From positions 2,130,501 through 2,194,500 of the forward strand of contig JAKZZE010000005.1 in the NCBI GenBank assembly GCA_024220505.1: DNA of 64,000 nt, written 5' to 3'. The number at the start of each line of letters is the position of its first letter. The first letter of the stretch is position 1. The DNA is from Rhizopus arrhizus (lineage: Eukaryota > Mucoromycota > Mucoromycetes > Mucorales > Rhizopodaceae). Under the pieces are notes generated by a model. The model saw only the letters and a program-made list of their open reading frames with translations. It did no database searches and had not been told where the DNA came from. A program made the translations under genes and the position numbers. This document shows positions 34,092 through 47,742 of this stretch, one piece after another.

Positions 34092-36108
34092 TCCAAAAAA
34101 TTTATTCCAATGTTTAAATACTCGTATTTGATTGGCTTCTATAGAGCAGCCCAGTTGTTTTTTCTAAAGGGGAAATTATAGTGACTTTTTTTGAAAAATA
34201 TATAGGGAGAAAATAAGTGAATGATGGATATTGAGACAAAAAAACAAAAGAACATTAAACCTTATAGTATTATCAACTGCATTGAGGGTGACGAGTCAGC
34301 ACTATGATTGAACAAAAGGATTTGCATGGCGTTGGAATTTTACAACGTGTGTAGAGCAGCAGATGTGAACCAAAAAACATTATTTTTACAGAACCAATGA
34401 TATCTCCAGAGAGTGGCTAAAATAGTGCCTAATCATATTCTATCATTTACAGGGAGCAGCTCAGTAGGACTGACACTTAATGAGAGGCAGGAGCCTCATA
34501 ATGCTTCCTGCATATCAAGACCAGAGGAGGACAATGGTAGAATAGATAAAGAAGATTGCCAAAAATTCCGCTTTCGATAACAGCCCAATAAGAAATAATT
34601 GTGTGGTGTTAGTTATTGGTATAGTACCTATGTATATTAATGCATACACTTGTAATATTCTTAGTATATATCATTATAGTATCATATATGTGAAGCCTTT
34701 ATTTACAATGAGGGTATATAACAAATATTGGTATACTCGGATACAACGCCAACATTGTTGAGCAATGACAGCAGATATTGGTATACTTTTCTGAGATGTG
34801 GCATTCAGAGTCCGGTGGTCACAGTTGGGAACTCAAACTTTTGACAAGTCATCCAAAGGAGCTTCTTGAGAAGCAGGATTCGGACGTTAAAAAAAGAAGA
34901 GGCATAGACACCGACAAATTGTTGGAAGTGGGAGGCATTATAAACCTCTGTATAAGGGTATTCAAGCGATAATCGGGACTTGCTGATGCAATAGGTGATA
35001 AATTTGTGTTGGTTCACCACGCTTGGGGAGATCCGTACTAAGAAAATTGGTAGAAAACCGACCATTCAACCACATCGGAGACCAAGTAACAAGTAGGGAT
35101 CGATTGTACCTGTTGCAAAGGCATAATATTCATTATAGTATGAGCAGTTGTAACAAGAATAAATATATAACACTGTATTATCTTAGTATGATGCGTACAT
35201 AATTAATAACAGTCTAAGACATTATTTCCATCAAAAAGGATTATCCAAGTTTGAATAAAACGAGGAAATTATTGAATCACAGCTTCATCGGATAATGGAT
35301 TTTCTTTGGCTGGCACACCCATAGACTGTCACAATCGATCTACAATACTTGAAATAAAATTGGTTTTTCAGATATTGTAGCATATTTGTCTTGGAAGAAT
35401 TGAAGACATACATCTGGGGTAAGAATGAAGGAGACATAATCAAGGACTTACGAAAACCAAGGTGCTTCTGTAAAGGTGAATTAATGTAATCAGCGCTGAT
35501 TATTCATTATATATACAGTAAATTTTCCCTTTTTTGACCGTGGTTACGCAGTCTATAAGCAGTAGATTTTAGCAGTTGATAATAGTATGATAATAACGCT
35601 ACTGCTTACCAAAAACATATGCTTTCTAGCATCATAGATTGCTCCAAGAGACTTCTTTTTCGCATCGGTGAAATGAAAAACCTTAGTCTCAAAGAATGGT
35701 GGTGACTATCTTTGTAACAGTTGCTCGCTGATCATATCGCATATTTCGATTAATTTAAGTAATAGGCTTGCTATTTACTAAACTTTGGTTTACTGTTACT
35801 CCTTCAAGCCTTGGACACACAAGTTTTCAGTATATAATATACGTGATAAAAGGTAGAGGCTTCAATTTCAGATACAAAGTGAATGAGCGCAAATCTACCA
35901 TCAAATATTAGATCTTGATCAAATTTTATGTTATTTTGTTTCTTACCTATTCTCAGACTTCCTTAAACAACCATCTATTGCAGCGGTTACATCTCGATGC
36001 GTGTTTTTGATTTATCAATTCTCTTACTGACAACAATATATAAAATGTTGTCCTCTTCATCTATCAGCATTTTTTAATACCTTTTTGTTCAAACAAGTGC
36101 TCCTGAAT

Positions 36109-36651
36109 ATGCAAATGAACATTTGGCCAATGTCTCAGTTTGCAGACGAAATGGAATTTGACGCTTGGTTTATCAATGATGCTATTCATCATGCCAGTTG
36201 GGTCAAACACCAGGGCTCATGTTAATAAGAGAAATGCTGCTGCTGTTTTCCATATGTCCAAAGAGGCATTGAAAGCTTGTTTGTTGCCGAAGAAGACGCG
36301 ATTTTTCATATCTGAGCACGGTAAAACAACAACGGTAAGGAAACAACCAATGTGTCAGTATCAGGAGGCTTACCTTCTGGTCTTCTGGTGAAGCATCTGA
36401 ATCAAATGAACCAACCACTAAAGAAAAAAAAGGAGAGTAACAATGAAAAGACGAAAGATATATCCGATATGAGCACAAAACAGAAGTACAAGAGTAACAA
36501 AGAAGCCTTCCAGCAAGTCTTTTTAAGTTACTATAAAATTGTAACTACTGCAATACATGGTTGTTTAAAGAGATTCTCATTTTACGCTCTTTTTGTTAAT
36601 CCGAAGCTCACCACTATTCAATACATGACTTCTCTTTTATTTATCCAATAA
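36109..36651 (+). other. Possible decayed transposase N-terminus
   Basis: Frame 1 opens with MSQFADEMEFDAWFIND and reads to WVKHQGSC, then breaks. Frame 2 continues TRAHVNKRNAAAVFHMSKEA and CQYQEAYLLVFW, and frame 3 ends Lys-rich. The succession, an acidic FA-E-E-FD-WF opener followed by a basic region, recalls the FAR1/MULE-type protein start, but the evidence is thin. Confidence 0.2.
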
Positions 36652-36789
36652 ATTTCCAGCTTAGTCACCCCTACAAAAAAAAGAACACGGCCGGAAAAAT
36701 GACGGTGAAAATTATCCGAGCTTACTATTTAAACACCCAAGCGAGGGTATGCTGTTTTCCTTGGAAAAAGAAAGGAGAATAAACCTAAA

Positions 36790-37769
36790 ATGACATCAAG
36801 TCTTTTGCAAATTAGCTATATTGGCTTAGGTGCCATCGGAAAACACATATCAGGCCATATTGCCAATCATGCAGCTTCTCTTAACTATCCTCCTTTATTG
36901 GCCTACAATCGTACCCAAGTTAAAGCTGAAGTGCTCAAAGAGACACATCCTGTCGTCGTCGCGACATCACTTGAAGAAGTAGCCAAAAAGTCAGACGTGA
37001 TCTTTTCGTGCTTATTGAATGATGCCGCTGTTCAAGAAACTGTCGAGGCACTTATTCCTCATATGAAACCAAATACCATCCTTGTTGAACAGTCAACCAT
37101 TGCTCCTAAATTGGTAAAAGAATTAGCCCAAAAGGTATCTCAGGCCGGTGGAACATATATGGCCTGCCCCATCTTGGGTCCTCCATTCAAGGCTGCTGCT
37201 GCTGACTTGATTGTGCTTGTTGCAGGCGGTGACAGTTCCGCCCGTTCCAAGGTCTTGCCTCTCATGGTCCCCGTCATTGGTAAAAAGAAGATTGAGCTTG
37301 GTGAAAATCCAGAGGAAGGAGTACGCTTAAAACTTTGCGCTAATTTTATCGTGACAAGCTTGATGGAGATGTTGGGCGAATACATGACTTTGGCTGAGGC
37401 TTCAGGAGTTGGACAAGACAAGGCTCAGGAGCTGATTGATAATTTTCTTCCACAAACCATAATATCCGCTTATGCTTTGCGCATATCCCAGGAAACTTTT
37501 AGGGATCAGATTCCATCCGCTATAGCTGGTGCTAGAAAGGATGCAAGTCATATTATTAACATGGCAAACGAAATCAGTGCCCCTGTGCCCATCACGCATA
37601 CCTTCTTGAAGAACTGTGACTATGTCTTGGAAAAATACGGCAACTATGATACTACTAGTATTGTACAAGGTATATAATTAAAAATAATATCTTGCATTTG
37701 TTATTAACCTAGATTTAATTAGCTCACAGAGATCAAGCCGGCATCCCTGCCAATCTTCAAAAGAAATAA
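36790..37769 (+). CDS. 3-hydroxyisobutyrate dehydrogenase / 6PGDH-like NAD(P) oxidoreductase
   Basis: Exons 36790-37669 and 37723-37769 join in frame to 308 aa. The Rossmann motif ISYIGLGAIGKHISGHIA (GxGxxG) opens the protein. FSCLLNDAAVQETV and VEQSTIAPKLVKEL are typical strand-loop segments. CPILGPPFKAAAADLIVLVA corresponds to the family's substrate-binding loop, and RLKLCANFIVTSLMEMLGEY carries the Lys-x3-Asn catalytic pair expected of beta-hydroxyacid dehydrogenases. The second exon ends NLQKK. Substrate (a small beta-hydroxy acid or semialdehyde) is unknown. It reads toward REV3, whose start is 109 bp downstream. Confidence 0.88.
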
Positions 37770-37877
37770 GATTGTTTTCATTTATCACATCATTTATATT
37801 TTTTGTTTTGTAAAAAATGAAATAAAAAAAGAACTACGCATAAACACTTTTTTTTTCTTAATTGATTGCAGAACGAC

Positions 37878-40800
37878 ATGACGATTTCTATAAGAATCGT
37901 AAATATAGATCACTACATTCATAAGCCATGCTCTCTAGATCGAGCTTATTCACCATTTTGCAACAAAAGTCTTTCCAAAGTACCAGTCATTCGAATATTT
38001 GGATCAACTAATGCAGGACAAAAAGCATGTCTTCACATTCATCAGGTAAAATGAGAAGAAAAAAAAAAAAGGGCTTCATTTCTGTGCAAATGCTAATAAA
38101 CTACACAAAGATATACCCTTATTTTTTTGTGCCTTATACAATACTTGAAGGTCACACAGCTGAAGATATTCAAAAAGATATTTTTCAATTTGGCACTTGC
38201 CTTAACCAAGCACTCGATTTGTCTAAACCCAATTCAGACAAAAATCAGCATATTGCAGCCGTTGTTCTTGTCAAGGGTACGCCCTTTTATGGCTATCACG
38301 TTGGCCACCAAACGTTTCTGAAGATTTACTTGACCCGTCCATCTGAAAAACAACAGATCATCGATATATTGCAATCACAAGCCATCATGGGCATTCATTT
38401 CCAGCCGTTTGAAGCACATCTATCATTTGAGCTTCAATTTATGATTGATTATAATTTATATGGCATGGACTGGATTCATCTCGACACGGATCATGTCGGT
38501 TCTCAGTTTGGACTACGCTTTCGTTTGCCCCTTGCGGATGCTCCAAAGTCAAATTGCCCGCTGAGCCAGTCCTACACAAATGAAGAGCTCCATGATCAGT
38601 CGGTTTATACTTTTCAGACAGTTCCCCAACACTTACAGTCTGATGCTCTTCCGCGCGCAAGTCATTGTGAACTGGAGCTGGACGCAACAGGGATGTGTAT
38701 CTTGAATCGATTAAACTTGATTGAGAGAGAGATTGAACGAAATGATCCTCATCAAGAAGAAGGAGCCAAATTGATCAAGTCCCTAGAGGTTATCTGGAAA
38801 GATGAAGCAAGCCGACGTAAGTCAAAACCCATCTTGCCATTCTTTCATACCCCAGAACGACCAACAGCCAGTACCCCATGGACCTCTGAAGCCTCTTATA
38901 GGAAGTTATTAAATACACTCGTACAAAACCAAAGCACAAAGCCTAGTAAGCCTTGTAATCCATCTCTAAATGATATCATGACTGCTTTCCAGGCTGTCGA
39001 AGCTCTTTATCCACCTAAATACCATCTATTCAAATCTTCTGCCACGAATATGTCATCGTCAACAATACCTACTGGATACAGTACACCTCCAGATCAAACA
39101 TCGCCTGGGATATCACATCAGTTTAATGTGTCATCAAGTCCATCGCACTATAGAACATGGAAAGTGCAGACTGAAGTGAACACTAGTCTAATCGATTCAT
39201 ATGTTGAAAGCAAATCAGCTTTAGAAAGCAAGGCATATGAATTAAGACAAAGTCAGAAACAGCAAGATGAAGAGAGTGATGAGTTTGATGAAGAAGAATA
39301 TAGTTTAAGAGAAAGTGATCTTGTCAAATGGATGGAAGAAACAGAACGGAATGAGAAATCTCAGCATCCGATTGTTTCTATAGAATATGAAGAAGAGGAT
39401 GAACCGGTTTATAAGCCTCGCACGTTAGATTTCGCTGCCGAAGTGCAAAAAATGGATGCTATTTTGCAAAAACACGGAAGACAAAAGAGAAGGAGCGATT
39501 TTACTTTTGAAGACGAGCCGACTAAATTATTTGAAATAAGTGACATACCTCCTGATACAATGTAAACACATGTTACATCACTTTTTGACCACTACTAACC
39601 ATTCTCTGTGTTTAGGTCTCGTCCTAATCGATTTTTGAAAAAATATAAAATTGATCAACTTGATGGGACAAAAGATCAATATCCAGGGAAAAAAAAAGAT
39701 CAACCCTCATCAAAAACACAGTGGGAGCAGGAAAAAAAGATTTTGAAAAGAATGAAGAGGAAAAGAAAACCTCATGTGGATGATGATACGATTGTATCTG
39801 TTGTTATTAAGGAAAGCCCTATATTTGGAAGAAGAAAGAAAAAAGGAAAGGAAAGAAAGGCAGGTGAAGAGACGGCGCACTACACAACTTCACCTTTATC
39901 TACATCTTTGACACAAGAGCAAAGCAGTATACATCAATCTACATCATCAACTGCAGATACAGATCAAGAGGCAACAAATTTTAATAAAGAGACTATGAAA
40001 TTTCAACACGATCAATCTAATCAGATATCCCAGCTACTTGACTTTAGCTCGTTTGGAAACATTCTTAATAATCAAAAAGAGCAAAAGACCAAGCTACCAA
40101 TGGAACAAGTCATTTCCAGCTCATCATTATCGATAGAACAAGTAACGATACCTACAAGTATCGATTCGGATAAATTGCAGCCAACAAACGAGCATGATAG
40201 CCAAAAGCTTAAAGGTGATAGTAGCAGCAGCATCAATAATCTCTTTTTAAACAAGTTAAATACCCTATGGTCTCCTACTGAGGTAGACAAACAGGCGAGA
40301 CTCAAAGGCTCTATGCATGAACCTTCACCGTTACCACAACTTTACAAAGAAAGTAAGGAGTCTGGCCTTTTTTCAATCTCTTCAGAATCTAAAAGTATTG
40401 AGGAAAACCTGAACGCGTCCGATCAAATAAAATATGATTGGGAAACTTATTTTCGAAAGATTGAAAATGCTACAACAAGCAGTAGTAAAAAACAGACCGT
40501 GTCTATTAAGAAAGTAAATCGTTCAGAGTATGTCTATAGTCATCCTCCTCCAATCATTCATAAGGAGGACCCAATTCTGCTGAATGTAGATCAAGTTACT
40601 TATCGAGAACCATTCTACAAAAACCCTGCAGACGTGCCAAGATATCCAACTGTGTTTAATGGAAAGGAGTTTAGGCTAAACTGCGATTCGATTCATAGTC
40701 TAAAAGAATTTAAAAATGTGTATTCAGACCGACGAAAAGAGAAAGATGGTATCGCTGAGGGTTGGAAAAAGACAAATATTCGACAATGGACTCTAGCTAT

Positions 40801-43800
40801 CCCTCCGCCTAGCTTTCAAGAGGTACAAGCATGGCTTCATGAAAATAAATGCAAGCCCAAAAAGCACACAGCTGCCTATATAGGAACACAAGTAATATTA
40901 TAGGATATACATTGATGCTACTGCTAATCATTGAATAATAGCTTGATGGCCCTTCCATAGATGGAACATTTGATTTCAAATACAAAAATAATAAGCCTGT
41001 AGCCAAAGTGACCCATGTGAATGATCATGTAGATTATTTTAGCTTAGAAATTCATGGTAATCACTTTTTATTATTTAAAACACTTGATTACTTATATGGC
41101 AAATGTAGTGAATACAAAACAGGATCTATTACCAGACCCTGAACATGATTCTATACAAGTTATCTTTTATTGCCTACAAACAGATGATCGAAATATTTCA
41201 AGCAACGGGTATCAACAAGGCTACCATATTGGGATAATAGCTCTGAATGACTTTGATATAACCAAGATTGGCATCAGTAATTCTCGTGAGTATATGCGTT
41301 ATGAGTACATATAAAATACATGCTTGTTAACCTCATGTCTTTAGGCGCAGACATTGATTATGGAGAAACAGAAACAGAATTGTTTTTTATATTGATTGAA
41401 AAAGTAAGATTATATGATCCTGACATGTTGGTTGGATATGAGGTTCAAAATGCATCGTGGGGATACCTCATAGAAAGAGCTGCTTATTTAGGCAAGTAAA
41501 ATAGGAAAATATCCTACTCGATATATTGAATAATAAGTATATGTAGGCATTCATCTTGTAGATGCATTATCCAGAATAGATTCACCTCCTTCTGATTTTA
41601 TTCGTAAAGATGAATGGGGATATAAAAAAGCTTCAACCTACAAGATATGTGGGAGACATATGTTGAACGTATGGCGATTGATGAGAAGTGAACTTACATT
41701 AATGAGTTATACATTTGAAAACGTTGCTTATAACTTATTACATAGCAGGTAAATGACAATGGGAATCTAGTCCTTGTTTTACTTACATAACAGTACAGGG
41801 TTCCCCACTTTTCACACTCTACGTTAACATCATGGTACCAGAAGGGAGCTGCTGTTTTAAAGTGTCGCTTATTTAAATATTATATGAAAAGAGTACAAAT
41901 GAACCTATGTATTCTGGATGCGTCACAAGTAATCAGCCGCTCTTGCGAATCAGCAAGAATATTTGGTATTGATTTTTATTCAGTCATCACAAGAGGTTCG
42001 CAATTCAAAGTGGAATCCACCATGCTTCGGATCGCAAAACCAGAAAATTTCTTGATGATTTCGCCTAGCAGAGCTCAGGTATTAAACAAAATGGGGCTCA
42101 AGTATGTGTTGTATTGATGTATACTTCTCAGGTTGCAGCACAACGTTCACTTGAATGCCTACCCTTAGTGATGGAACCCGTTTCAAAGTTTTACAGTAGT
42201 CCAATGGCTGTCTTGGACTTTCAAAGCCTTTATCCCTCTATTATGATCGCCTACAACTATTGGTAAGCGTATTTGGTATTTCATTCAATATTTTATATAT
42301 CAACATTACCTTACAAAGTTACTCTACTTGCCTTGGGCGAGTCAAGAAGCCTGAAGAATCATCAAGATTTGGTGTTTTAGAATCTTTTGATTTACCGGAT
42401 GGGCTATTAAAATCTCTCAAAGACCATATTAACAGTAAATAAATGGAATATGAATTCGCTTACATATAATTAGTAACTGAAATCATTTGATAGTCTCCCC
42501 TAATGGTGTCATGTTTGTCAAACATGAGATTAGAAAAGGCTTATTAGGCAAAATGCTTCAAGAACTATTAGATACAAGAGTTATGGTGAAGAAATCAATG
42601 AAAGATTATAAAGATGATTCGGTATGTATATCATATTATCAGGCAAAGACCATTTTACCCACTCTGTATAGGGCTTACTACGAATACTTGATGCAAAACA
42701 GTTAACCTTGAAATTTATTTCCAATGTAACTTATGGCTATACCTCTGCATCCTTTTCTGGTAGAATGCCTTCAGTTGAAATTGCTGATAGTATTGTTCAA
42801 ACTGGCAGAGAGATTTTGGAAAGGGTAAGCTCATTTATCATTATACGTACACAAAATACTCATGTATTTATAAATCAAGACGATTAATTTAATCAATGAA
42901 ACAGAAAAATGGGGTGCTCGTGTTGTCTATGGAGATACAGATAGTGTTTTTGTCTATTTCCCCGGAAAGTCCATTGAAGAAGCATTCAAATTAGGCAACG
43001 AAATTGCAGATACCGTTACAAACATGAATCCTAAACCTATCAAATTAAAGTTTGAAAAGATTTATCATCCTGCTGTTCTTTTAGCTAAAAAGAGATATGT
43101 TGGCTTTAAATATGAAAACTTTGAAAACAAAGAACCTGTATTTGAAGCAAAAGGTATTGAGACGGTCAGAAGGGACCATACGCCTGCTACTCAAAAAATA
43201 TTAGAATCTAGTTTAAAGTAAGCCTAATTTTACTTTACAATAAGAGAAATATAGCTCACATCAAAAATAGAATTTTGTTTAGAACACAGGATATGTCTCA
43301 ATTGAAGGAATACCTTTATAATCAATGGACAAAAGTGCTTTCAAACCGTATACCATTAAAAGACTTTATTATTGCAAAAGAAGTTCGAATGGGTACGTAC
43401 TCCAGTAGAGGTGGACCCAATGGTGCACTGGTAGCTCAAGAAAAGATGAATCAAGACATACGAGCTGAGCCTCAATATGGAGAACGTGTTCCTTATGTTG
43501 TTGTTTACAAAGGTCCTGGAGCAAAGCTAAAAGATAGAGTGATTCGGCCTGAGGCAGTTTTGAATAACAAGTAAGTTTTAGGAAAGAAATAAAAATAGAA
43601 GAAAAGCATATTTAACATGTTTTTAGTACACTGCGATTAGATGCTGAATACTATATTCGCAAACAAATCATTGCTCCAATCAGTAGAATATTCAACATCA
43701 TCGGCGTTGGTAAGTTTACTGTAAGTACGAAGATTTGATGCTAATAAATGTATTTTAGACATTATGTCATGGTATGATAACATGCCACGAACGCAAAAAT

Positions 43801-44253
43801 CAGCCTTTTTAAGATTGGGGAACTGTAGCAATGAACCCAACAAAAAGAAGATCAAACGTATTGATCAATATTATTCACGATCTCACTGTGTTGTCTGTAG
43901 TAAATTGACAGATCAAGGTAAGAACATGATACGCAATATAGAGAAGCACAGTGTTAATGATAACCATAGCTATCTGCGAGATATGTGCAAAAGAGCCTCA
44001 CAAAGCTATTTATACCCTTACTTCTCGACAAAAATTGTCACAGAGTAGACTAAGATACATCATGAACATTTGTCAAGATTGCTCTCATCTTTCAGCGTTG
44101 GATGCTGTGACAGTAGAAGTTGATACAGACTATGCTGATGTTCCATGTACTTCCTTAGATTGCCCACTGTACTATGAAAGACTAAAAGCTAAAGAAGACG
44201 TTCGTACAATGTCCAGCTATGGTGACTTGATAAATGAACTGGCAATTTCATAG
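37878..44253 (+). CDS. REV3: DNA polymerase zeta catalytic subunit (REV3)
   Basis: B-family polymerase for translesion synthesis with Rev7. Seventeen exons: 37878-38045, 38111-39561, 39616-40891, 40942-41056, 41109-41285, 41345-41491, 41547-41748, 41799-42078, 42132-42262, 42319-42434, 42494-42621, 42672-42824, 42880-43217, 43283-43570, 43627-43709, 43759-43917 and 43970-44253. They sum to 5496 nt, 1831 aa. The N-terminus (KVPVIRIFGSTNAGQKACLH, FYGYHVGHQTFLKIYL) is the B-family N-terminal domain. A large disordered Ser/Lys-rich insert fills the exon 2/3 region. Polymerase motif A is DFQSLYPSI (about 1301) and motif C YGDTDS (about 1465); NVTYGYTSASFSGRMP lies between them. CysA is C1728/C1731/C1740/C1743, and the Fe-S CysB is C1772/C1775/C1797/C1802. 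Intron 6 uses a GC donor (41492). Confidence 0.95.
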
Positions 44254-44489
44254 CAAAAACCTCTCTTCTATTCCCCTTTTGATTATACAGTGTCAAAAAA
44301 CATAAACAAAAATAAAATAAAATTTGTATTTCTATTTTTAATCCATGAAATGCTGGTGCAGCCAATTGATATCCTTTTCTCATATAATTTTCATTTAAAT
44401 TTTACAGAACAGTTGAGCAGTGCGTGAACAAACTTTACAACTGTTGTTTGTTAAAATGTAAAATATGCAGCCAGCAAAATCGAGAAACA

Positions 44490-44703
44490 TGCTGACCGTT
44501 TAAAAAATTCAGAAAACCTGGCTTGAGGAGAACAAGCGAATGAAATCTCAAAAAAGACTTTATTGGTGATTGTGGTATTAGTCGTCTTATCAACATTGTG
44601 CTAAAAAAGCATCGCTTGGCTTTGGACAAAACTTTCAGATTGACACCAAGAGACACAATAAGAAAAAGACTACATGAAGCTGAATACAACAGTTTTCACA
44701 ATT
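44490..44703 (+). pseudogene. Tc1/mariner-like transposase N-terminal relic
   Basis: After an in-frame stop the frame reads LKKDFIGDCGISRLINIVLK followed by TPRDTIRKRLHEAEYN. The arrangement P-G-LRRTSE, a helix pair, then T-x-R-KRLHE-EY matches the helix-turn-helix DNA-binding start of Tc1 transposases. It stops before any DDE domain. It lies 240 bp past the REV3 stop. Confidence 0.5.
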
Positions 44704-44849
44704 CTAGTCGGAACTGGGGACACCCGTAGTATGTGCCATAGTGTACTTAAAATCAGAGATTTAGCAACCAATCCTGATCCCTTAATTGACAAATGACGTT
44801 CTTTCAACAAATAGCATTATCGTGTAATTTTCAGTTGGAGCTCATTTAG

Positions 44850-47710
44850 GTAAGAAAAGTGTTGGTGACGAGTATGATATATAGGATATCCCAATTATCG
44901 AACAGCTGATTTCATGGAGGCATCATGCTATGTCAAATCGAACGGCTATGCAATCAAGATCCAAGCGTCATGAGAAACACCCGAGAGTGATAGCAATACA
45001 GTCTTACCGAGATTAACTTTGGCATTAGTGGCCTTTCCATATCGATCCAAGAGTCGCATAAGGAATGGCCATTTGCTCGGGTGTGACAGAATTACCTCGA
45101 AATCATCAGAATAACTGAGTAGCTTAACTGGTGAGGAAGAGGAGCCCAGAGTTGAAGGAGGCAATGACATATCAGAATGAGACAAATCCAGCGGTCATGG
45201 GGAGCAGCGCACACTAGATTTCAGAGAAGCTGATGCGAGGCTCACACCAGAGAAACTAGAACACGCAAGGATAGACCGAAGAAGTGGTTCGAAAGCTAAA
45301 TTAAACAATAATAGAGACAGGGGGTCACCTTGTCGATGGCCACGTATTTGTTTTATAGGAGAGCCTAGCCAGTCATTGACCGAGATAGAGATGCGTGTGT
45401 CGAAGAAGAGCCTTGTAAGAGCAGTGATTAAAGTATCAGGGAAGCCGAATCGAGAAAGCATTTTTTGCAGGCACTCAGGATGTACACGATCGTAAGCTTT
45501 TTCTTGATCCAGTAGTACTGCCACTTGGGGAAGCTCTGGAGCTACATCTTGTAAATTTTCCATCAAAACTTGGTTCCACCACCCATTGTCCGAGATCAAT
45601 CTGTTAGGCAAAAAACCCGTTTGATACGGATCAATCAGCTGGGGCAACAGCTTATTGAAGCAGTTGACAAGCAATTTGGTAAAGAACTTTGCATCAGTGT
45701 TGATCAGTGACAAGGATCTCCCTTTTTGAACAGTAGTACCATACGAATCTGTTGCCAAGATGGGGGGGGGAGGAAGGGAAAACCCTTGAAAGGCGTTCAG
45801 AACAATCCGATATAATAAGTCAGGAAAAGGCTTCGATTTGCTCGCCAAGTGCTTATAGACCTCAAAAGATATACCATCCATATCTGGGCTTTTCCCAGCC
45901 GGAGAGTTGGAGAGAAGAGCTATGAGGTCAATCTCTGTAGGTGCAGGCATCAAAGCAGCATCATGTTGCTTTGAAGTCTTAGTTTCTGTCGTATCCCAAC
46001 ATATTTTAAACATGATTCATATTCAATTTATAATCAGAATAGTGAATGCTTTTACAAAGATCTATTACAGTCTTTTCTCTATTATTCGATCATAACTAAT
46101 TCCACTCCTTTAACTCAGTACAATTTGTTTTAATATAGCTCCTGATGCAATGAGACATAAATGAAAAATAGATCTACTTAAATAGTTATAAACAGTCTAC
46201 TTGCATAACTAGGAGCAGGTCTTCATATTAAAATTTATTAATACTAGATCTACAGCTATAATTAATTAAAGTATTTTGAAAAGGATTTAATTGAATCTTC
46301 ATGTAAAAGATATAAATGCAAGATACAATAATATTAAATAAAAAGATAACTTTTTAAGTCTCGTTGAATTTTATATTTTTTTTTTATTCTTACGAGATAA
46401 CACAGTCTCATTTGGAATAGCATCCAGAAATCTGTTCATCTCATCTACATCAATGGCATCAGGTGTATGTAGCGTTTAATAGAAGCTTCGAGCCTCTGTG
46501 ATAATGTCCTCAATGTTTGTCAAGATAGATCTAGTAGCAGAGCAGCATAAAGACTGAATTGTCTGTTGTGCCTGTCGTTCACGAATAATGCTATAGAAAT
46601 ATTTATTATTGAGTTCTCCATCCTCATGCCATCGTGTAGTAAAACGCAGCATAGATTGGTGAGTGTCTGCCTGTATACGTTCATTTATTAGAGACTGTAA
46701 TCGTTGATAAGTTTCCTCATCTTGTGTATGGAGTCGTGCTCGCTGCAACTGGGCTGGAATCTTGCGCGGGAGCCATGGCTGTATCGCATTGCTGCTTGTT
46801 ATCGGAGCAATTTGAGTCTTTCTCAATGGTCTTGTAGTGAGTGTTGATGATTATGTGAACTAAAGCTATTAGATGATAGCGAAAATTTATTAGGTAAAGA
46901 ATTAAAAAATAGAGATACTGTTTATCCTAAAAGAGCCACAAACTCCTTGTTAGATAACAAGGTGGAATTAAGTCGCCAAGCCCCTAGGCCAGTATCTTTT
47001 CGGTTTCCCAACAGGTCCACGGTGAGTAAGCAATGATCAGTCCATGATTTCGGAAGAAACAGCTGTTGTGCATTTGATACCCTGGGAGCCAGAGAATGGT
47101 GGTGATAAATATAATCAATAGTAGATCTTGCGGAGCCACGATTGAATGTTGGAACGGTATTGGCACAATTGTTACAAAAATGTGTTTGCAACCAGTCATA
47201 CCATAGGTTTATATTTGGATGGTTAATACTGGATTCTTGTTGAAGAATGTTGAATTCACCTAGAAGTATTCATAGATCATCGGCTATAGATTCCATAGAG
47301 GGGAGTAGCAGGAAAGATCCATAGGATGCAAACCGCTCAGCAGGTTAGACGGACATAAATATTCATAAGATATCATAGTGGCTGATTGTTATAGTCAATG
47401 ACCGAAGCGATAATGCAACATTCGTCGATAGATATTGAAGAATTAATGAGAGAGTAGGTAGTGTTGAGACATATAATTGCAGAATGTTTGGCAAGGAGTG
47501 TAGAGCATCGAGGAAATATGAAAAACGAGAAATAATGACACTAATCATCCGTAAGATGGTCTTGAGAACGAAAGGTGAAGACTTATTGAAGACATAATAT
47601 ATCGATGTGTAAAGAACGGGAACGAAGATAGTGAGTGAAGGATTTTTGTAACGGTTTGTCAGCCTCTTTGAAAATACTGCGAGCATTTAAAGAAGTTTTT
47701 CACAATAGTT
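44850..47710 (-). pseudogene. Old LINE, ORF2 (endonuclease-RT), split by a solo LTR
   Basis: On the minus strand, 47710-46922 holds a broken endonuclease (FNILQQESSINHPNINLWYD, ARSTIDYIYHHHS, SWTDHCLLTVDL), 46826-46476 the linker, and 46013-45195 the RT core. The RT core shows LLSNSPAGKSPDMDGISFEV, PYQTGFLPNRLI, LLDQEKAYDRVHP and RGHRQGDPLSLLLFNLAFEP. A frame change leads to SYSDDFEVILSHP, the catalytic YxDD box. The 3' third is missing beyond about 44850. Several stops and shifts make it dead. An LTR is inserted between linker and RT (45987-46404). Its closest visible relative here is the intact LINE at 52453, but the two are well diverged. Confidence 0.8.
45987..46404 (+). mobile_element. 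Solo LTR of the chromovirus family, with target duplication
   Basis: 418 bp beginning TGTCGTATCCCAACAT and ending GAGATAACACA (TG...CA). It aligns along its whole length with the LTR at 62407-62827. The flanks are GTTTC (45982-45986) and GTCTC (46405-46409), a 5-bp target duplication with one change. Removing the LTR and one repeat restores the LINE reading frame (AIPNET into TKTSKQHD). Solo LTRs arise by recombination between the two LTRs of one element. Confidence 0.9.
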
Positions 47711-47742
47711 TATAGTTCATTACGTCTCAAAGGGCGAAGAGT

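Larger units (their letters stand above)
33102..36108. other. Long intergenic stretch with repeats
   Basis: No intact gene. 33183-33202 is an A-run. 33725-33815 resembles 300-380. Frames at 34778-34972 and 33525-33779 lack recognisable domains. Phase-broken segments around 34990-35120 (FVLVHHAWGDPY; LVENRPFNHIGDQV) suggest a heavily decayed element but are too short to name. Confidence 0.45.

Noticed and set aside
34778..34972. 64-codon plus-strand frame (WHSESGGHSWELKLL)
   Set aside because: No domain, no codon or splice support; equal-length frame on the opposite strand.
41492..41546. Canonical GT donor (GGCAA|GTAAAA) for REV3 intron 6
   Set aside because: It shifts the frame out of conserved REV3 sequence; the GC donor two to three bases upstream keeps it.
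45195..46013. Treating the minus-strand RT frame as a functional gene
   Set aside because: The frame is split from its YSDD box by a shift, interrupted upstream by an LTR and lacks the 3' third.
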